A DNA stretch of 7,464 nt from Syntrophomonadaceae bacterium (GCA_028686565.1 JAQUBU010000103.1:1-7464), one strand, 5' to 3'; positions 1 to 7,184 are shown, counted from the stretch's first letter. The notes: generated by a model not told the origin, from the sequence alone. A program made the numbers and translations.

Positions 1-157
1 TCTTTCCAAATAATTTCGTAAAATAATGCAAATCAATTCTAACTCCGTTACTTTTACTTGTCTATAAATATTATTTTGCAGGTAAGGATTGAGAGATTTA
101 CCCCTTCCTAACGCCTCACCCTTTTACTAATATGCGCTTACGCAATAATTCTTTCAT
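1..157 (-). pseudogene. Possible frameshifted coding remnant at the left edge
   Basis: On the minus strand an ATG at 157-155 opens a frame reading MKELLRKRILVKG that meets TGA at 118-116. From position 123 down to position 1 another minus frame is open for 41 codons with no stop. Removing one base from the GGG run at 121-119 joins the two into about 54 continuous codons (…ILVKGEALGRGKSLNPYL…) running off the window. The joined peptide looks protein-like, but I do not recognise its family. There is no convincing ribosome binding site before the ATG. It could be a decayed gene start, a +1 frameshift, a sequencing error, or chance in AT-rich DNA. Nothing else gene-like is visible in 1-260. Confidence 0.2.
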
Positions 158-196
158 ATCACGTGGTTAATTTAAATAAATTTGCCGGCAATGGAA

Positions 197-202
197 TATA
201 AT
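197..202 (+). promoter_or_regulatory. Putative -10 box for the flavin reductase gene
   Basis: TATAAT, a perfect sigma-A-type -10 hexamer, sits about 60 bases before the start codon at 261. No good -35 is found at 16-18 bp spacing, where the DNA is only A/T-rich (TTTAAATAAA around 171-180). In this AT-rich stretch the match could be by chance. The ribosome binding site GAGGTGA at 249-255 is clear. Confidence 0.35.
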
Positions 203-260
203 CTAAGGTATAGCCAAACCACAAAACACATCACTATATTTTATGAAGAGGTGAGAATTA

Positions 261-776
261 ATGGATAATAAACCGGGATATTCACAGTTTGCAGGAGAAA
301 TGCTTAAACAACTGCCTAAGGGTATTTTTTTGTCGGTCAGCACAGGTGAAGAGATTAATACTATGACTATCGGATGGGGATCTATTGGTTTCATGTGGCA
401 GAAACCGGTTATAATCGTATTAGTACGGCCTTCCCGTTATACTTACAGTCTCCTCCAGAAAGCTCAGGAATTTACGGTTAGTATTCCCCTAAACAGTGAA
501 ATGAAAAAGTCTCTGGCGATTGCCGGTTCCAGTTCAGGACGAGATATTGATAAATTCGGCACCCTTAATTTAACCGCCCAACCGGGTAAATGTATAAGCA
601 GTCCGGTTATCGGTGAATGCGGACTAATTTATGAGTGCCGGGTAATCTTCCAGCAAACCATGGACCCTGAAACACTCGATATGGATATACGAGAAAAGTT
701 TTATGCCCATGAAGACTACCACGTCATGTACTTCGGGGAAATCCTGGCCTGTTATAAGAATTCGCAGGCAGATTAG
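261..776 (+). CDS. Flavin reductase family protein (flavoredoxin-like, FMN-binding)
   Basis: This 171-residue protein belongs to the flavin reductase-like, FMN-binding split-barrel family, which includes flavoredoxins of anaerobes. Members bind FMN and pass electrons to flavin or to partner proteins in the cytoplasm. Visible family marks are NTMTIGWG (33-40) and the RPSRYTY stretch (56-62), both expected to line the FMN pocket. FTVSIP (71-76), the GRDIDKF segment (93-99) and the C-terminal HVMYFGEI strand (154-161) also fit. The length is typical for the short flavoredoxin-type members. The ATG is chosen because GAGGTGA lies 5-6 bases upstream. It stands alone on the plus strand, convergent with the hflX operon, so its redox partner cannot be read from context. 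Cysteines 111, 120, 126 and 164 show no obvious metal motif. The family is confident; the exact substrate is unknown. Confidence 0.88.
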   Translation: MDNKPGYSQFAGEMLKQLPKGIFLSVSTGEEINTMTIGWGSIGFMWQKPVIIVLVRPSRYTYSLLQKAQEFTVSIPLNSEMKKSLAIAGSSSGRDIDKFGTLNLTAQPGKCISSPVIGECGLIYECRVIFQQTMDPETLDMDIREKFYAHEDYHVMYFGEILACYKNSQAD

Positions 777-942
777 CAGGGGGGTATAGTAAAGAATTAG
801 GGTTACACGGCATGATTGTTTGGAATCTTACTCGATTTTTCCCTATTGCTTCCTGTTTGCTTACTATTCTCACGGGTAATAACCCGCCACTAAACGAAAA
901 GCGCAGACCGTTTTTAATTTACGTAATCAATTACCGTGGAAG
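777..942. other. Intergenic stretch after the flavin reductase gene
   Basis: No supported gene is present. A small perfect hairpin, CGGGT (873-877) with loop AATA and ACCCG (882-886), lies about 100 bases past the flavin reductase stop. It has no T-run on either side, so it is a poor intrinsic terminator. A short inverted repeat, GTAAT-CA-ATTAC (923-934), sits just outside the repeat array that begins at 943. A 59-codon plus-strand frame from ATG 812 to TGA 989-991 runs into the repeats and is judged spurious. Confidence 0.5.
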
Positions 943-1044
943 ATTGCCGCGCTGCGCTCGCAATGACAGGAAGGCGCTGCGCTCGCAATGACAGGAACGT
1001 TAATTTCATAGCAATGACAAGCACACTAATTTCATGGCAGTGCC
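943..1044 (-). repeat. Left array of interspersed 25/26-bp repeats
   Basis: Read on the minus strand, four adjacent units can be laid out. At 1044-1019 is a 26-bp unit of type B (…ATGAAATTAGTGTGCTT). At 1018-993 is a second 26-bp type B unit (GTCATTGCTATGAAATTAAC…). At 992-968 is a 25-bp type A unit starting GTCATTGCGAGCGCAGCG. At 967-943 is another type A unit with the same 18-base start and a different tail (GGCAAT). Type A resembles the GTCATTGCGAGCG-type intergenic repeat found in many bacterial genomes. The units are partly degenerate, unlike the perfect array at the right end of the window, and point the opposite way. No coding sequence is likely here. Confidence 0.85.
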
Positions 1045-1057
1045 CGCAGGAAAAGTT

Positions 1058-1108
1058 TGAGTTTTAGGAACGGGCTTAAGTTAATTGATTGTTTTGCCTA
1101 AAAACTCA
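1058..1108 (-). terminator. Possible hairpin terminator after hflX
   Basis: Immediately after the hflX stop codon (minus strand), TGAGTTTTTAGG (1108-1097) can pair with CCTAAAACTCA (1068-1058), with one bulged A and a 28-base loop. The bases that follow on the minus strand read AAACTTTTCC, so there is only a short T-run. The long loop and weak T-tract make it an imperfect intrinsic terminator, but its position is right for ending the operon before the repeat array. Confidence 0.35.
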
Positions 1109-2206
1109 TTAATCCTTGTTAAGTTTTGTATCAATTTCATTCAGCATGCTTTCAATGCCCATGCCAGTTCGTGCTGAAACATAACGGGGACCTTCCTTGA
1201 CCTCAGTAGCAGCAAGCAGGTCAGCTTTGTTGAATACGGTAATAATCCGTTCCATTTCTGCACCAAGTTCTTGCAGGACTTTCTCTACAACCATCATTTT
1301 GTCCATATAAGCAGGATCAGAGATATCTACCACATGCAGTACCAGGTCAGTTTCCACGGCCTCTTCGAGTGTAGAGCGAAAAGCTGCTACTAAATGATGA
1401 GGCAGGTTTTGGATAAAACCAACCGTATCAGTAATCAAAACCTCTTGCTCCGGGTTTAAATGAATTTTTCTTGTAGTAGTATCCAGGGTCTGAAAAAGTC
1501 TTTGGTCAGCCTCGACCTGAATGCTTCCGCTCTTATGAGCCAGCTTGCAAAGAGCATTAAATAATGAAGATTTTCCGGCATTGGTATAACCCACCAGTGA
1601 AACCACTTTTAAGCCAATACGATAACGTTGTTTCTTATGTAACTGACGGGTCTTCTCCATTTTTTCCATTTGTCCTTTAATATCACGGATACGCCGCCTG
1701 ATATGTCTCCGGTCCAATTCGATTTTTTGTTCACCTGCACCCCGGGTTCCAATTCCTGCCCCTAACCGGCTCATTTCCTTACCCAAACCGGCCAATCGCG
1801 GCAGACGATATTCCAAACTCGCCAGTTCTACTTGCAACAAACCTTCACGCGACCTGGCTCTTTGGCTGAAAATATCCAGAATCAGCCAAGTGCGGTCAAC
1901 AATCTTCACTTCCAGTTGTTCTTCAAGATTACGCAGCTGCACTGGTGAAAGTTCACTATCGAAAACTATCAGGTCAGCTTGCATTTCTGTGCTAAGATGC
2001 AGCAGTTCCTCAATTTTCCCTTTGCCAATATAAGTGGCGCCATTGATTTTATCCTTGGCCTGCACAATCACGGCAACAACCTCAGCCCCCGCAGCTTCTG
2101 CCAGTCCCTGCAATTCTTGCATGGACGAATTAAAGTCATAATCATTATTTCTTTTTAATTTGACACCTACCAAAATAGCCTTTTCCTTAATATTTTGCTG
2201 CAGCAA
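1109..2206 (-). CDS. hflX: GTPase HflX (ribosome-splitting)
   Basis: HflX is a cytoplasmic GTPase that binds the 50S subunit and splits stalled or heat-damaged 70S ribosomes; some homologues give macrolide/lincosamide tolerance. Numbered from the TTG at 2212, the N-terminal HflX domain covers about 12-115, with the family stretch GATYIGKGK (58-66). A helical arm at 125-200 contains RLPRLAGLG and GAGIGTRGAGE. The G domain has G1 GYTNAGKS (208-215), switch I TLDTTTRK (242-249), G3 DTVGF (262-266), G4 NKAD (328-331) and G5 SAR (346-348), so all GTPase motifs are intact. I prefer the TTG at 2206 (365 residues): AAGGAG (2220-2215) lies 8 bases before it but only 2 before the TTG at 2212. The protein is shorter than the E. 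coli form, lacking most of its C-terminal extension. It is the last gene of the operon, overlapped at its ribosome binding site by the abcF stop. Confidence 0.95.
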   Translation of the reverse strand: MLQQNIKEKAILVGVKLKRNNDYDFNSSMQELQGLAEAAGAEVVAVIVQAKDKINGATYIGKGKIEELLHLSTEMQADLIVFDSELSPVQLRNLEEQLEVKIVDRTWLILDIFSQRARSREGLLQVELASLEYRLPRLAGLGKEMSRLGAGIGTRGAGEQKIELDRRHIRRRIRDIKGQMEKMEKTRQLHKKQRYRIGLKVVSLVGYTNAGKSSLFNALCKLAHKSGSIQVEADQRLFQTLDTTTRKIHLNPEQEVLITDTVGFIQNLPHHLVAAFRSTLEEAVETDLVLHVVDISDPAYMDKMMVVEKVLQELGAEMERIITVFNKADLLAATEVKEGPRYVSARTGMGIESMLNEIDTKLNKD

Positions 2207-2214
2207 ATGCAAGA

Positions 2215-2220
2215 CTCCTT
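2215..2220 (-). promoter_or_regulatory. hflX ribosome binding site overlapping the abcF stop
   Basis: On the minus strand TAAGGAGTC combines the ABC-F stop codon TAA (2221-2219) with the Shine-Dalgarno AAGGAG (2220-2215). Two in-frame TTG codons follow, at 2212 and 2206. The 8-base gap to the second fits normal spacing; the 2-base gap to the first does not. The overlap implies that ribosomes finishing abcF can restart on hflX. Confidence 0.7.
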
Positions 2221-4126
2221 AATTTGATTCCTCTATTTGGTTACACAGGGTTTCCCATTCTTCCATGGCAACCTCCAGGCAGTTCTCTATTTTGTCATAT
2301 TCCAGGTTATAATTTTTAAGTTGTATTTGATCATCATAGCTGGCTGGCATTGATAAGATATCTTCAAGTTCCTTTTTCCGATTTTCCAGTTCAGAGATTT
2401 GGTTCTCAATAATCGTTAACTGTTTATCCCGTCTTTTTTCCAGCTTTTGCTTTTCCTTCTGGGCAAAGCGTTTTATTTTTTGGAGCTTCAATTCAGTATC
2501 AATATTATTCTCTTCATCATTATTACTCTGATTCTCCATTAATCTTGTATAAAAGTAGTCGTAATTTCCCCAATAATACTGAAGCTTCTGATTTTCCACG
2601 GATAAAATTCCATTAACAAGCTGATTAATCAGGTAACGATCGTGAGAAACCAGCAGTATGGTGCCCGGGTAAGCAGACAGCATATCTTCAACCGCCTGAC
2701 GGCTTTCAATGTCAAGATGATTGCTTGGTTCATCGAGAATTAAAAAATTGGCTCTGGTTAATATCAGTTTTAATAAAGACAGCCTGCCTTTTTCTCCTCC
2801 GCTAAGGATTCCTACTTGTTTGAATACATCGTCACCTCTAAACAACATTCTGCCCAGTATACTGCGTGCCTCTTCCACTTTTATATCATAATTGTTTATC
2901 AATTCTTCCAATAATGTGTTATTGGGGTTGAGATCCTCATATTCCTGTGAAAAATAGCCTGTTTCAACTCTGCTGCCCGGCTTTACTTCACCTTCATCTG
3001 CTGGTATCAACCCAGTTATAATCTTTAAAAGAGTAGTCTTTCCCGATCCATTAGGACCTACCAGCGCAATTTTATCTCCTTTTTTTATATGCAAAGAAAT
3101 TTTATTCAATAAAAGCCGGTTCCCGTAAGACTTGGACAAATCCCGGACCTGCAGTACATCCTGCCCGGTCTCCTGCTCCATGGCAAAACTCCAATTAGCA
3201 ATATTCTTTTCTTTAAGCGGCTGCTTTATTCGCTCCAATCTTTCCAGCTGGGATTGCCGGCCTTTGGCCTGTTTGGATTTAATACCAGCCTTATAACGGC
3301 TGATATAAGCCTCAGTGTTTTGAATATGCTCCTGCTGCTTTTCGTATGCACGCTGCCAGGCCAAATCATTTTGAGCCTTTTGTTTCAGGTAGTTTGAGTA
3401 ATTGCCAGGATAAGAATATAGTAATCCATCACGCAGTTCCACAACCCTGCTGGCAAGTTTATCTAAAAACATTCGGTCATGTGAAACTACCAGAATTGTC
3501 CCCTTATAATTGCCCAGATAGTTTTCCAACCACTCTAAAGCAGCGATATCAAGATGGTTGGTCGGTTCATCCAGCAACAACAGGTCCGGGGCTTTGGCCA
3601 GCAGTCTTCCCAGGTTTATCCTGGTCTTTTGCCCTCCGCTGAAACTATTCCAAGGCTGAGTAAACTGTTCATCACCAAAACCCAATCCTTTTAAAATACG
3701 CCGGGCGGTATTTTCACAGGAATAGCCTTCTGCTCTATCATATTTCTCCTGCAAACCGGCATATTGTTCCATAAGCTTGTTAATGCCCAAGCCTGCCTGA
3801 CTGATTTCAATTTCCAATCCCCGAAGCGTTCTCCTCATTTCCAGCAGATCAGCAAAACTTCCCATTACTATATCCCAGGCAGTCAAATTGTCAGCCAAAT
3901 CCGGCAATTGTTCCAGACATGCCAGGGAGCACGAATTATCAAGACTTATTTGGCCTTGATCCGGAATCAGCTTACCAGTTAAACACTTTAATAAAGTAGT
4001 CTTACCTGAGCCATTTACACCTAAAAGTCCTATTCTTTCTTTCTCATTAATTGCCAGATTTACATTTTTAAGAATTTCTCTTTCTCCGAAAGAAACTCCA
4101 AGATTCTGGGCCTGTATAACAATCAT
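2219..4126 (-). CDS. ABC-F family ATP-binding protein (YdiF/Uup-like)
   Basis: This is a soluble duplicated ABC ATPase with no membrane segments. ABC-F proteins bind the ribosomal E site and relieve stalling, set translation state, or protect against antibiotics. ABC1 has Walker A GVNGSGKT (36-43), signature SFSGGQ (161-166), Walker B LLLLDEPTNHLD with catalytic E187, and H-loop SHD (215-217). A charged linker of about 80 residues (roughly 240-320, with YISRYKAGIKSKQAKGRQ) matches the P-site tRNA-interaction motif region. ABC2 has GPNGSGKT (357-364), LSGGEKGR (441-448), LILDEPSNHLD with E466, and SHD (494-496). A lysine- and glutamate-rich coiled coil follows at about 545-635, as in YdiF/Uup types. 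The linker is not unusually long, so a housekeeping role is as likely as resistance. The ATG has GAGGA 6 bases upstream and lies 37 bases after the DUF169 stop with no hairpin between, so they are probably co-transcribed. Confidence 0.93.
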   Translation of the reverse strand: MIVIQAQNLGVSFGEREILKNVNLAINEKERIGLLGVNGSGKTTLLKCLTGKLIPDQGQISLDNSCSLACLEQLPDLADNLTAWDIVMGSFADLLEMRRTLRGLEIEISQAGLGINKLMEQYAGLQEKYDRAEGYSCENTARRILKGLGFGDEQFTQPWNSFSGGQKTRINLGRLLAKAPDLLLLDEPTNHLDIAALEWLENYLGNYKGTILVVSHDRMFLDKLASRVVELRDGLLYSYPGNYSNYLKQKAQNDLAWQRAYEKQQEHIQNTEAYISRYKAGIKSKQAKGRQSQLERLERIKQPLKEKNIANWSFAMEQETGQDVLQVRDLSKSYGNRLLLNKISLHIKKGDKIALVGPNGSGKTTLLKIITGLIPADEGEVKPGSRVETGYFSQEYEDLNPNNTLLEELINNYDIKVEEARSILGRMLFRGDDVFKQVGILSGGEKGRLSLLKLILTRANFLILDEPSNHLDIESRQAVEDMLSAYPGTILLVSHDRYLINQLVNGILSVENQKLQYYWGNYDYFYTRLMENQSNNDEENNIDTELKLQKIKRFAQKEKQKLEKRRDKQLTIIENQISELENRKKELEDILSMPASYDDQIQLKNYNLEYDKIENCLEVAMEEWETLCNQIEESN

Positions 4127-4163
4127 GCTCTTTCCTCACGAAATAATTTTGGATTTAAACAAG

Positions 4164-4895
4164 CTAAGAATTAAGCTTTTCCTGTAACCTTTTATAGGAA
4201 CCTTGTTCGTTGGTTCTTTTCATAATGCTTCCTTTAAGTTCGGGAAGGAGGTCAATTATTCTTGCCAAACGTGCAAAAGGCACACCCAGCAAAATTTCGT
4301 CCGCCTTTTGGTCGGTAGCACCGCGCGAGCCATAACATCCGATACTCAGATTCAGTTTCCCGGTTAAGAAAGGTACTATACTGACATCCACGCAAACCCC
4401 TTGAGATACTGCGGTAGAAAAGCTGTATCTTTCACCATTATCATAATTATCAGCTATGACAATCCACATTAATTGGGCAGGCGGACCCTGCAGGATTACT
4501 ATATCCGGTTCAAAAGGTGATGAATCCAGGGGACTAAGCAATATTTTGCTATAACTGCCTTGAGGCAGCCGCGGTGTCAACGCAGATACTTGGGCAGCCG
4601 CATCCAAAGATCCATACACATTAAGCTGAGTATGCATCTCCCCTTTGCGAATTTTCTCCGGTAAAGGTCTCAAACCGAGAGCAGCCGCACCATTGGCACA
4701 AGCAACATTGTCAGCGGTAGCTATCAGCATATCACCGCTTTGGGCTAACATTACGAACTGGCAAAAAGTTAATTTCAATTCTGATTTAAAACCCTCTGGT
4801 TCATTTTCCCCCTGCGGTAAAAAACGAACTGCCACCGGTTGGCGATACAATTCCAAAAAATACTTGAGGGACCGGCTATAATTAAAGTATTCCAT
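4164..4895 (-). CDS. DUF169 family protein (ArCR, cysteine-containing)
   Basis: This 243-residue soluble protein matches the pattern of the DUF169/ArCR family (COG2043), which has no settled function and is common in archaea and anaerobic bacteria. Four cysteines stand out: C45 in LTFCQFV, C66 in NVACANGAAALGL, C168 in QGVCVDVS and C187 in IGCYGSRGA. The segment FEPDIVILQGPPAQLMW (128-144) and the final GVPFARL (204-210) are also typical. From memory of the family, at least C66 and the GCYGSR cysteine lie in conserved blocks; a metal or iron-sulfur role is only a guess. No signal peptide or membrane helix is seen. The ATG is preferred because AAGGAGAGGAG lies upstream, with AGGAG 8 bases before the start. 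It is first in the operon with the ABC-F gene and hflX, just after an extended -10 promoter. Confidence 0.82.
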   Translation of the reverse strand: MEYFNYSRSLKYFLELYRQPVAVRFLPQGENEPEGFKSELKLTFCQFVMLAQSGDMLIATADNVACANGAAALGLRPLPEKIRKGEMHTQLNVYGSLDAAAQVSALTPRLPQGSYSKILLSPLDSSPFEPDIVILQGPPAQLMWIVIADNYDNGERYSFSTAVSQGVCVDVSIVPFLTGKLNLSIGCYGSRGATDQKADEILLGVPFARLARIIDLLPELKGSIMKRTNEQGSYKRLQEKLNS

Positions 4896-4946
4896 GAAAA
4901 ACGCTCCTCTCCTTGAAGATGTGCTCTTACATACTTAATATCGTTT

Positions 4947-4955
4947 ATTATAACA
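4947..4955 (-). promoter_or_regulatory. Extended -10 promoter of the DUF169-abcF-hflX operon
   Basis: On the minus strand, TGTTATAAT is an exact extended -10 element (TGnTATAAT) about 50 bases before the DUF169 start codon. The -35 region is weak: TTCAGC at 4976-4971 with 18-bp spacing matches only partly, which is usual for extended -10 promoters. Transcription would begin near 4940 and read leftward through all three genes. Confidence 0.6.
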
Positions 4956-5193
4956 CAGACACGTTTTAGCGCTGAAGCCGAATAGCAAAGCATATATTGC
5001 CCGAAATCTTTCTTAAACGGTCCATAGCATCAACCCCAGCCACATTACCTTAAATTGTTTTTAAAAGGCAATCTATATGCAAAAGTTTAAAGTGAAGCAG
5101 GATAATTTTAATATATAGCTAATTATATTTATAAGAAGATTTGCTACTTTGCCCATTATTTGGTATATCCAAAATGTTACGGGCAGAACTTAC

Positions 5194-5200
5194 AGGAGGT
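5194..5200 (+). promoter_or_regulatory. Shine-Dalgarno site fixing the SLH gene start
   Basis: AGGAGGT lies 7 bases before the ATG at 5208. This settles the start against an in-frame TTG at 5160, and the choice leaves a signal peptide directly at the N-terminus. Confidence 0.85.
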
Positions 5201-5207
5201 TAGTTTT

Positions 5208-7184
5208 ATGAAGAAAAAACCACTAGTTTGCATGTTACTTATTGCTTTTGTCCTGACTTTTCTATTGCCGGTCCAAGCAATGGCCGCCACTCAGAATTTT
5301 CCTGATATTAAAGGGCACTGGGCAGAGAACTACATAAGCCAGTTAGCGGCATCAGCTTATGTCAAAGGTTACCTTGACGGAAAATTTAAACCTGATAACA
5401 ATATGAGCAAAGCAGAATTTATAACGGTTTTGATCGCTTCTATGGGAACCAGCGCCACAGACAAGACAACGAATAATTACAGTGACACCAGCAAACACTG
5501 GGCCAAAGCCCAAATTAATGAAGCTGTTAAACTAGGCATATTGGTGCCTTCTGAAGACTCAAGCGGTTTTGGCCCGGATGAGGCTATCAAGCGCAGTCAG
5601 GCAGCAGCTTTCCTGGTTAGGGCTCTGGGTAAGAGCCCCGATTCCAATCCGGTATCCTTTGCGGATAAAGCAACAATTGAAAAAAGCATGTATAAAGAAT
5701 TTATCAAGACAGCTTCCGATCTAGGCCTTATATCAGGTTTCCCCGACGGCAATTTCGATCCTTTTGCCAGTATGACCCGAGCCCAGGTCTGTACTGTTAT
5801 TGTCAAATTCATCAACAACTTGAATGGAACGTCTGGCAGTCTGCCTGCACCAAATACTACTTCCACAGGAGGCAATATAAACACAATTACTATCGGTGCG
5901 CAATCATACCCTATCAACTCAACTCCCATTTATTTCAGTATTGATTTTCACGATATTCGTGCCAGTTCAATTAACGCGGGTAGTACTAGCTTCAGCTTAA
6001 ATGGGCTGCACACTATTAATCTGAATTCCGAGTCAAACAACCCGGATATCATCGTCAATAACAACCGCTATGGCGTAAAAAACTATATGATTAGCGGCAA
6101 CAAGATGCTGGTTACTGCCAGTTGCCGCAAATTTAACAAGATAAATTCCGGAACTTATACCTTTGGTTCTGATTTTGTGAAACTCTATATAAACTCCGCC
6201 AATAGTGAACACTATCTTTCCGATATGGAAATCAGTGATGAATATAATGTAAAAATTGCGGGCAAGACTTACAAACTAAATCAGGATAAGATTACAGTCG
6301 AACTAAACCAGGATTTTTATGATATCAAAAAAATAACCCTTGGGGACAACGATACCATTGCTCAACTCAGTAAAACTGATCCGGTAATATTTAATGGCAT
6401 GTCCATGTCTGATATAATGGCTATCTTCACCGGGACCACCACTCTTAACACAGCTCAGATAAGCACTATCGACTTTATTTTAGGTGGCAAGCGCTATAAG
6501 ATGTCCCAGGTAATAATGGATGCCAAAGGCAACTTTACCGCTAATAGCACCAATTATTCGCCAGTAGATGTTATTATGATAATTGATGGTACACAGTATA
6601 AGATTAATAATGTAGCAGTTACTAATTCCAAATTTATATTCTATTGCGGAGAAGGCAGCACTCATGAATGGGTAGTGATAAATGATGAATATTACGATTT
6701 TGACGATGTAAGAATTCTTTGGAGCAGCAGCCTCTATGATTTGAATGAGGTCATGGTAGTAGGTCGCAACCTTCTTAGAATTAAAGGCAAACAATATGAT
6801 CTTGACTCCAGTTTTAAGGTGCGCTTCGGTAACAAAGTCTATGACATTGAGCGGATAGAATATAACAGTAGTTTAGGTGTTACAGAAATAAGAACAGGAA
6901 GTTTGAGCAGCAGCAACCTGGCTAACCAGCCGGCGAAATATGTTTTCTATCGCAACACCAGCATATACCAGGAAGGCACCAATAATGCTACCCTCTATGT
7001 GAATGGTTCCTGGATCGATTTTGATGAAATCTTAATTATTGATCCTTCTCATATGAGTTATAAAAATACCAATTACGATTTGATTGGAACAAGAATTAAA
7101 ATTAGTAAAATTGAATTTAAAATTGTTGACACATCATGGCACGGCCTCACCCAGGTACTGGACTTATATATGGAAGAAACTTGA
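5208..7184 (+). CDS. Secreted S-layer homology (SLH) domain protein with repetitive C-terminal region
   Basis: This 658-residue protein is exported and held on the cell wall. Residues 1-26 form a signal peptide (MKKK, a hydrophobic core, AMA before the cut). Three SLH domains follow: 31-77 (FPDIKGHWAE…GYLDGKFKPDNNMSKAEF), 91-140 (YSDTSKHWAK…) and 151-203 (…GFPDGNFDPFASMTRAQ). SLH triplets normally bind pyruvylated wall polysaccharide. The TRAE-like motif is SKAE, KRSQ and TRAQ in turn, and the third domain lacks the HW pair, so it is somewhat degenerate. After a Ser/Thr/Pro/Gly-rich linker (206-225), residues 226-658 are unrecognised, with predicted beta character and many Asn, Tyr and Ile residues. 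About eleven copies of a motif like (I/V)xGKxYD(I/L)xx(I/V) recur there. No enzyme motif is visible. It is transcribed divergently from the hflX operon and no clear terminator follows; a small GGCT-GAAA-AGCC hairpin at 7238-7249 lacks a T-run. Confidence 0.9.
   Translation: MKKKPLVCMLLIAFVLTFLLPVQAMAATQNFPDIKGHWAENYISQLAASAYVKGYLDGKFKPDNNMSKAEFITVLIASMGTSATDKTTNNYSDTSKHWAKAQINEAVKLGILVPSEDSSGFGPDEAIKRSQAAAFLVRALGKSPDSNPVSFADKATIEKSMYKEFIKTASDLGLISGFPDGNFDPFASMTRAQVCTVIVKFINNLNGTSGSLPAPNTTSTGGNINTITIGAQSYPINSTPIYFSIDFHDIRASSINAGSTSFSLNGLHTINLNSESNNPDIIVNNNRYGVKNYMISGNKMLVTASCRKFNKINSGTYTFGSDFVKLYINSANSEHYLSDMEISDEYNVKIAGKTYKLNQDKITVELNQDFYDIKKITLGDNDTIAQLSKTDPVIFNGMSMSDIMAIFTGTTTLNTAQISTIDFILGGKRYKMSQVIMDAKGNFTANSTNYSPVDVIMIIDGTQYKINNVAVTNSKFIFYCGEGSTHEWVVINDEYYDFDDVRILWSSSLYDLNEVMVVGRNLLRIKGKQYDLDSSFKVRFGNKVYDIERIEYNSSLGVTEIRTGSLSSSNLANQPAKYVFYRNTSIYQEGTNNATLYVNGSWIDFDEILIIDPSHMSYKNTNYDLIGTRIKISKIEFKIVDTSWHGLTQVLDLYMEET

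Larger units (their letters stand above)
4896..5207. other. Divergent intergenic region between DUF169 and SLH genes
   Basis: This 312-bp region carries the operon promoter near 4950 on the minus strand and the start signals of the SLH gene on the plus strand. The stretch 5101-5135 is very AT-rich. A plausible but weak plus-strand -10 is TATAAG at 5130-5135, with only poor -35 matches upstream. I see no riboswitch-like structure, terminator, small RNA or small gene. The plus-strand reading frame upstream of 5208 begins with a TTG that has no ribosome binding site and is not treated as coding. Confidence 0.5.

Noticed and set aside
873..886. CGGGT/ACCCG hairpin as a terminator for the flavin reductase gene
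   Set aside because: The stem is only 5 bp and no T-run follows in either direction.
812..991. Plus-strand 59-codon frame MIVWNLTRFF…
   Set aside because: It has only a weak AGGG upstream, runs into the repeat array where its last third is repeat translation, and resembles no protein I recognise.
3346..3982. Plus-strand frames of 98 and 72 codons opposite the ABC-F gene
   Set aside because: They are antisense to well-conserved ABC1 and linker sequence and lack any supporting signals.
4645..4993. Short frames overlapping the DUF169 gene on both strands
   Set aside because: They overlap a recognised DUF169 protein, and one would cover its promoter and ribosome binding site.
5160..5207. N-terminal extension of the SLH protein from TTG 5160
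   Set aside because: No ribosome binding site precedes it and it would bury the signal peptide; the ATG at 5208 has AGGAGGT at ideal spacing.
5597..5929. Minus-strand 110-codon frame inside the SLH gene
   Set aside because: It lies wholly within the coding region of the SLH domains, has no ribosome binding site and no family features, so it is a shadow frame.
6480..6794. Minus-strand 104-codon frame inside the SLH gene
   Set aside because: It is antisense to the repetitive C-terminal region; its hydrophobic look comes from the Asn/Tyr/Ile-rich codons of the real gene.
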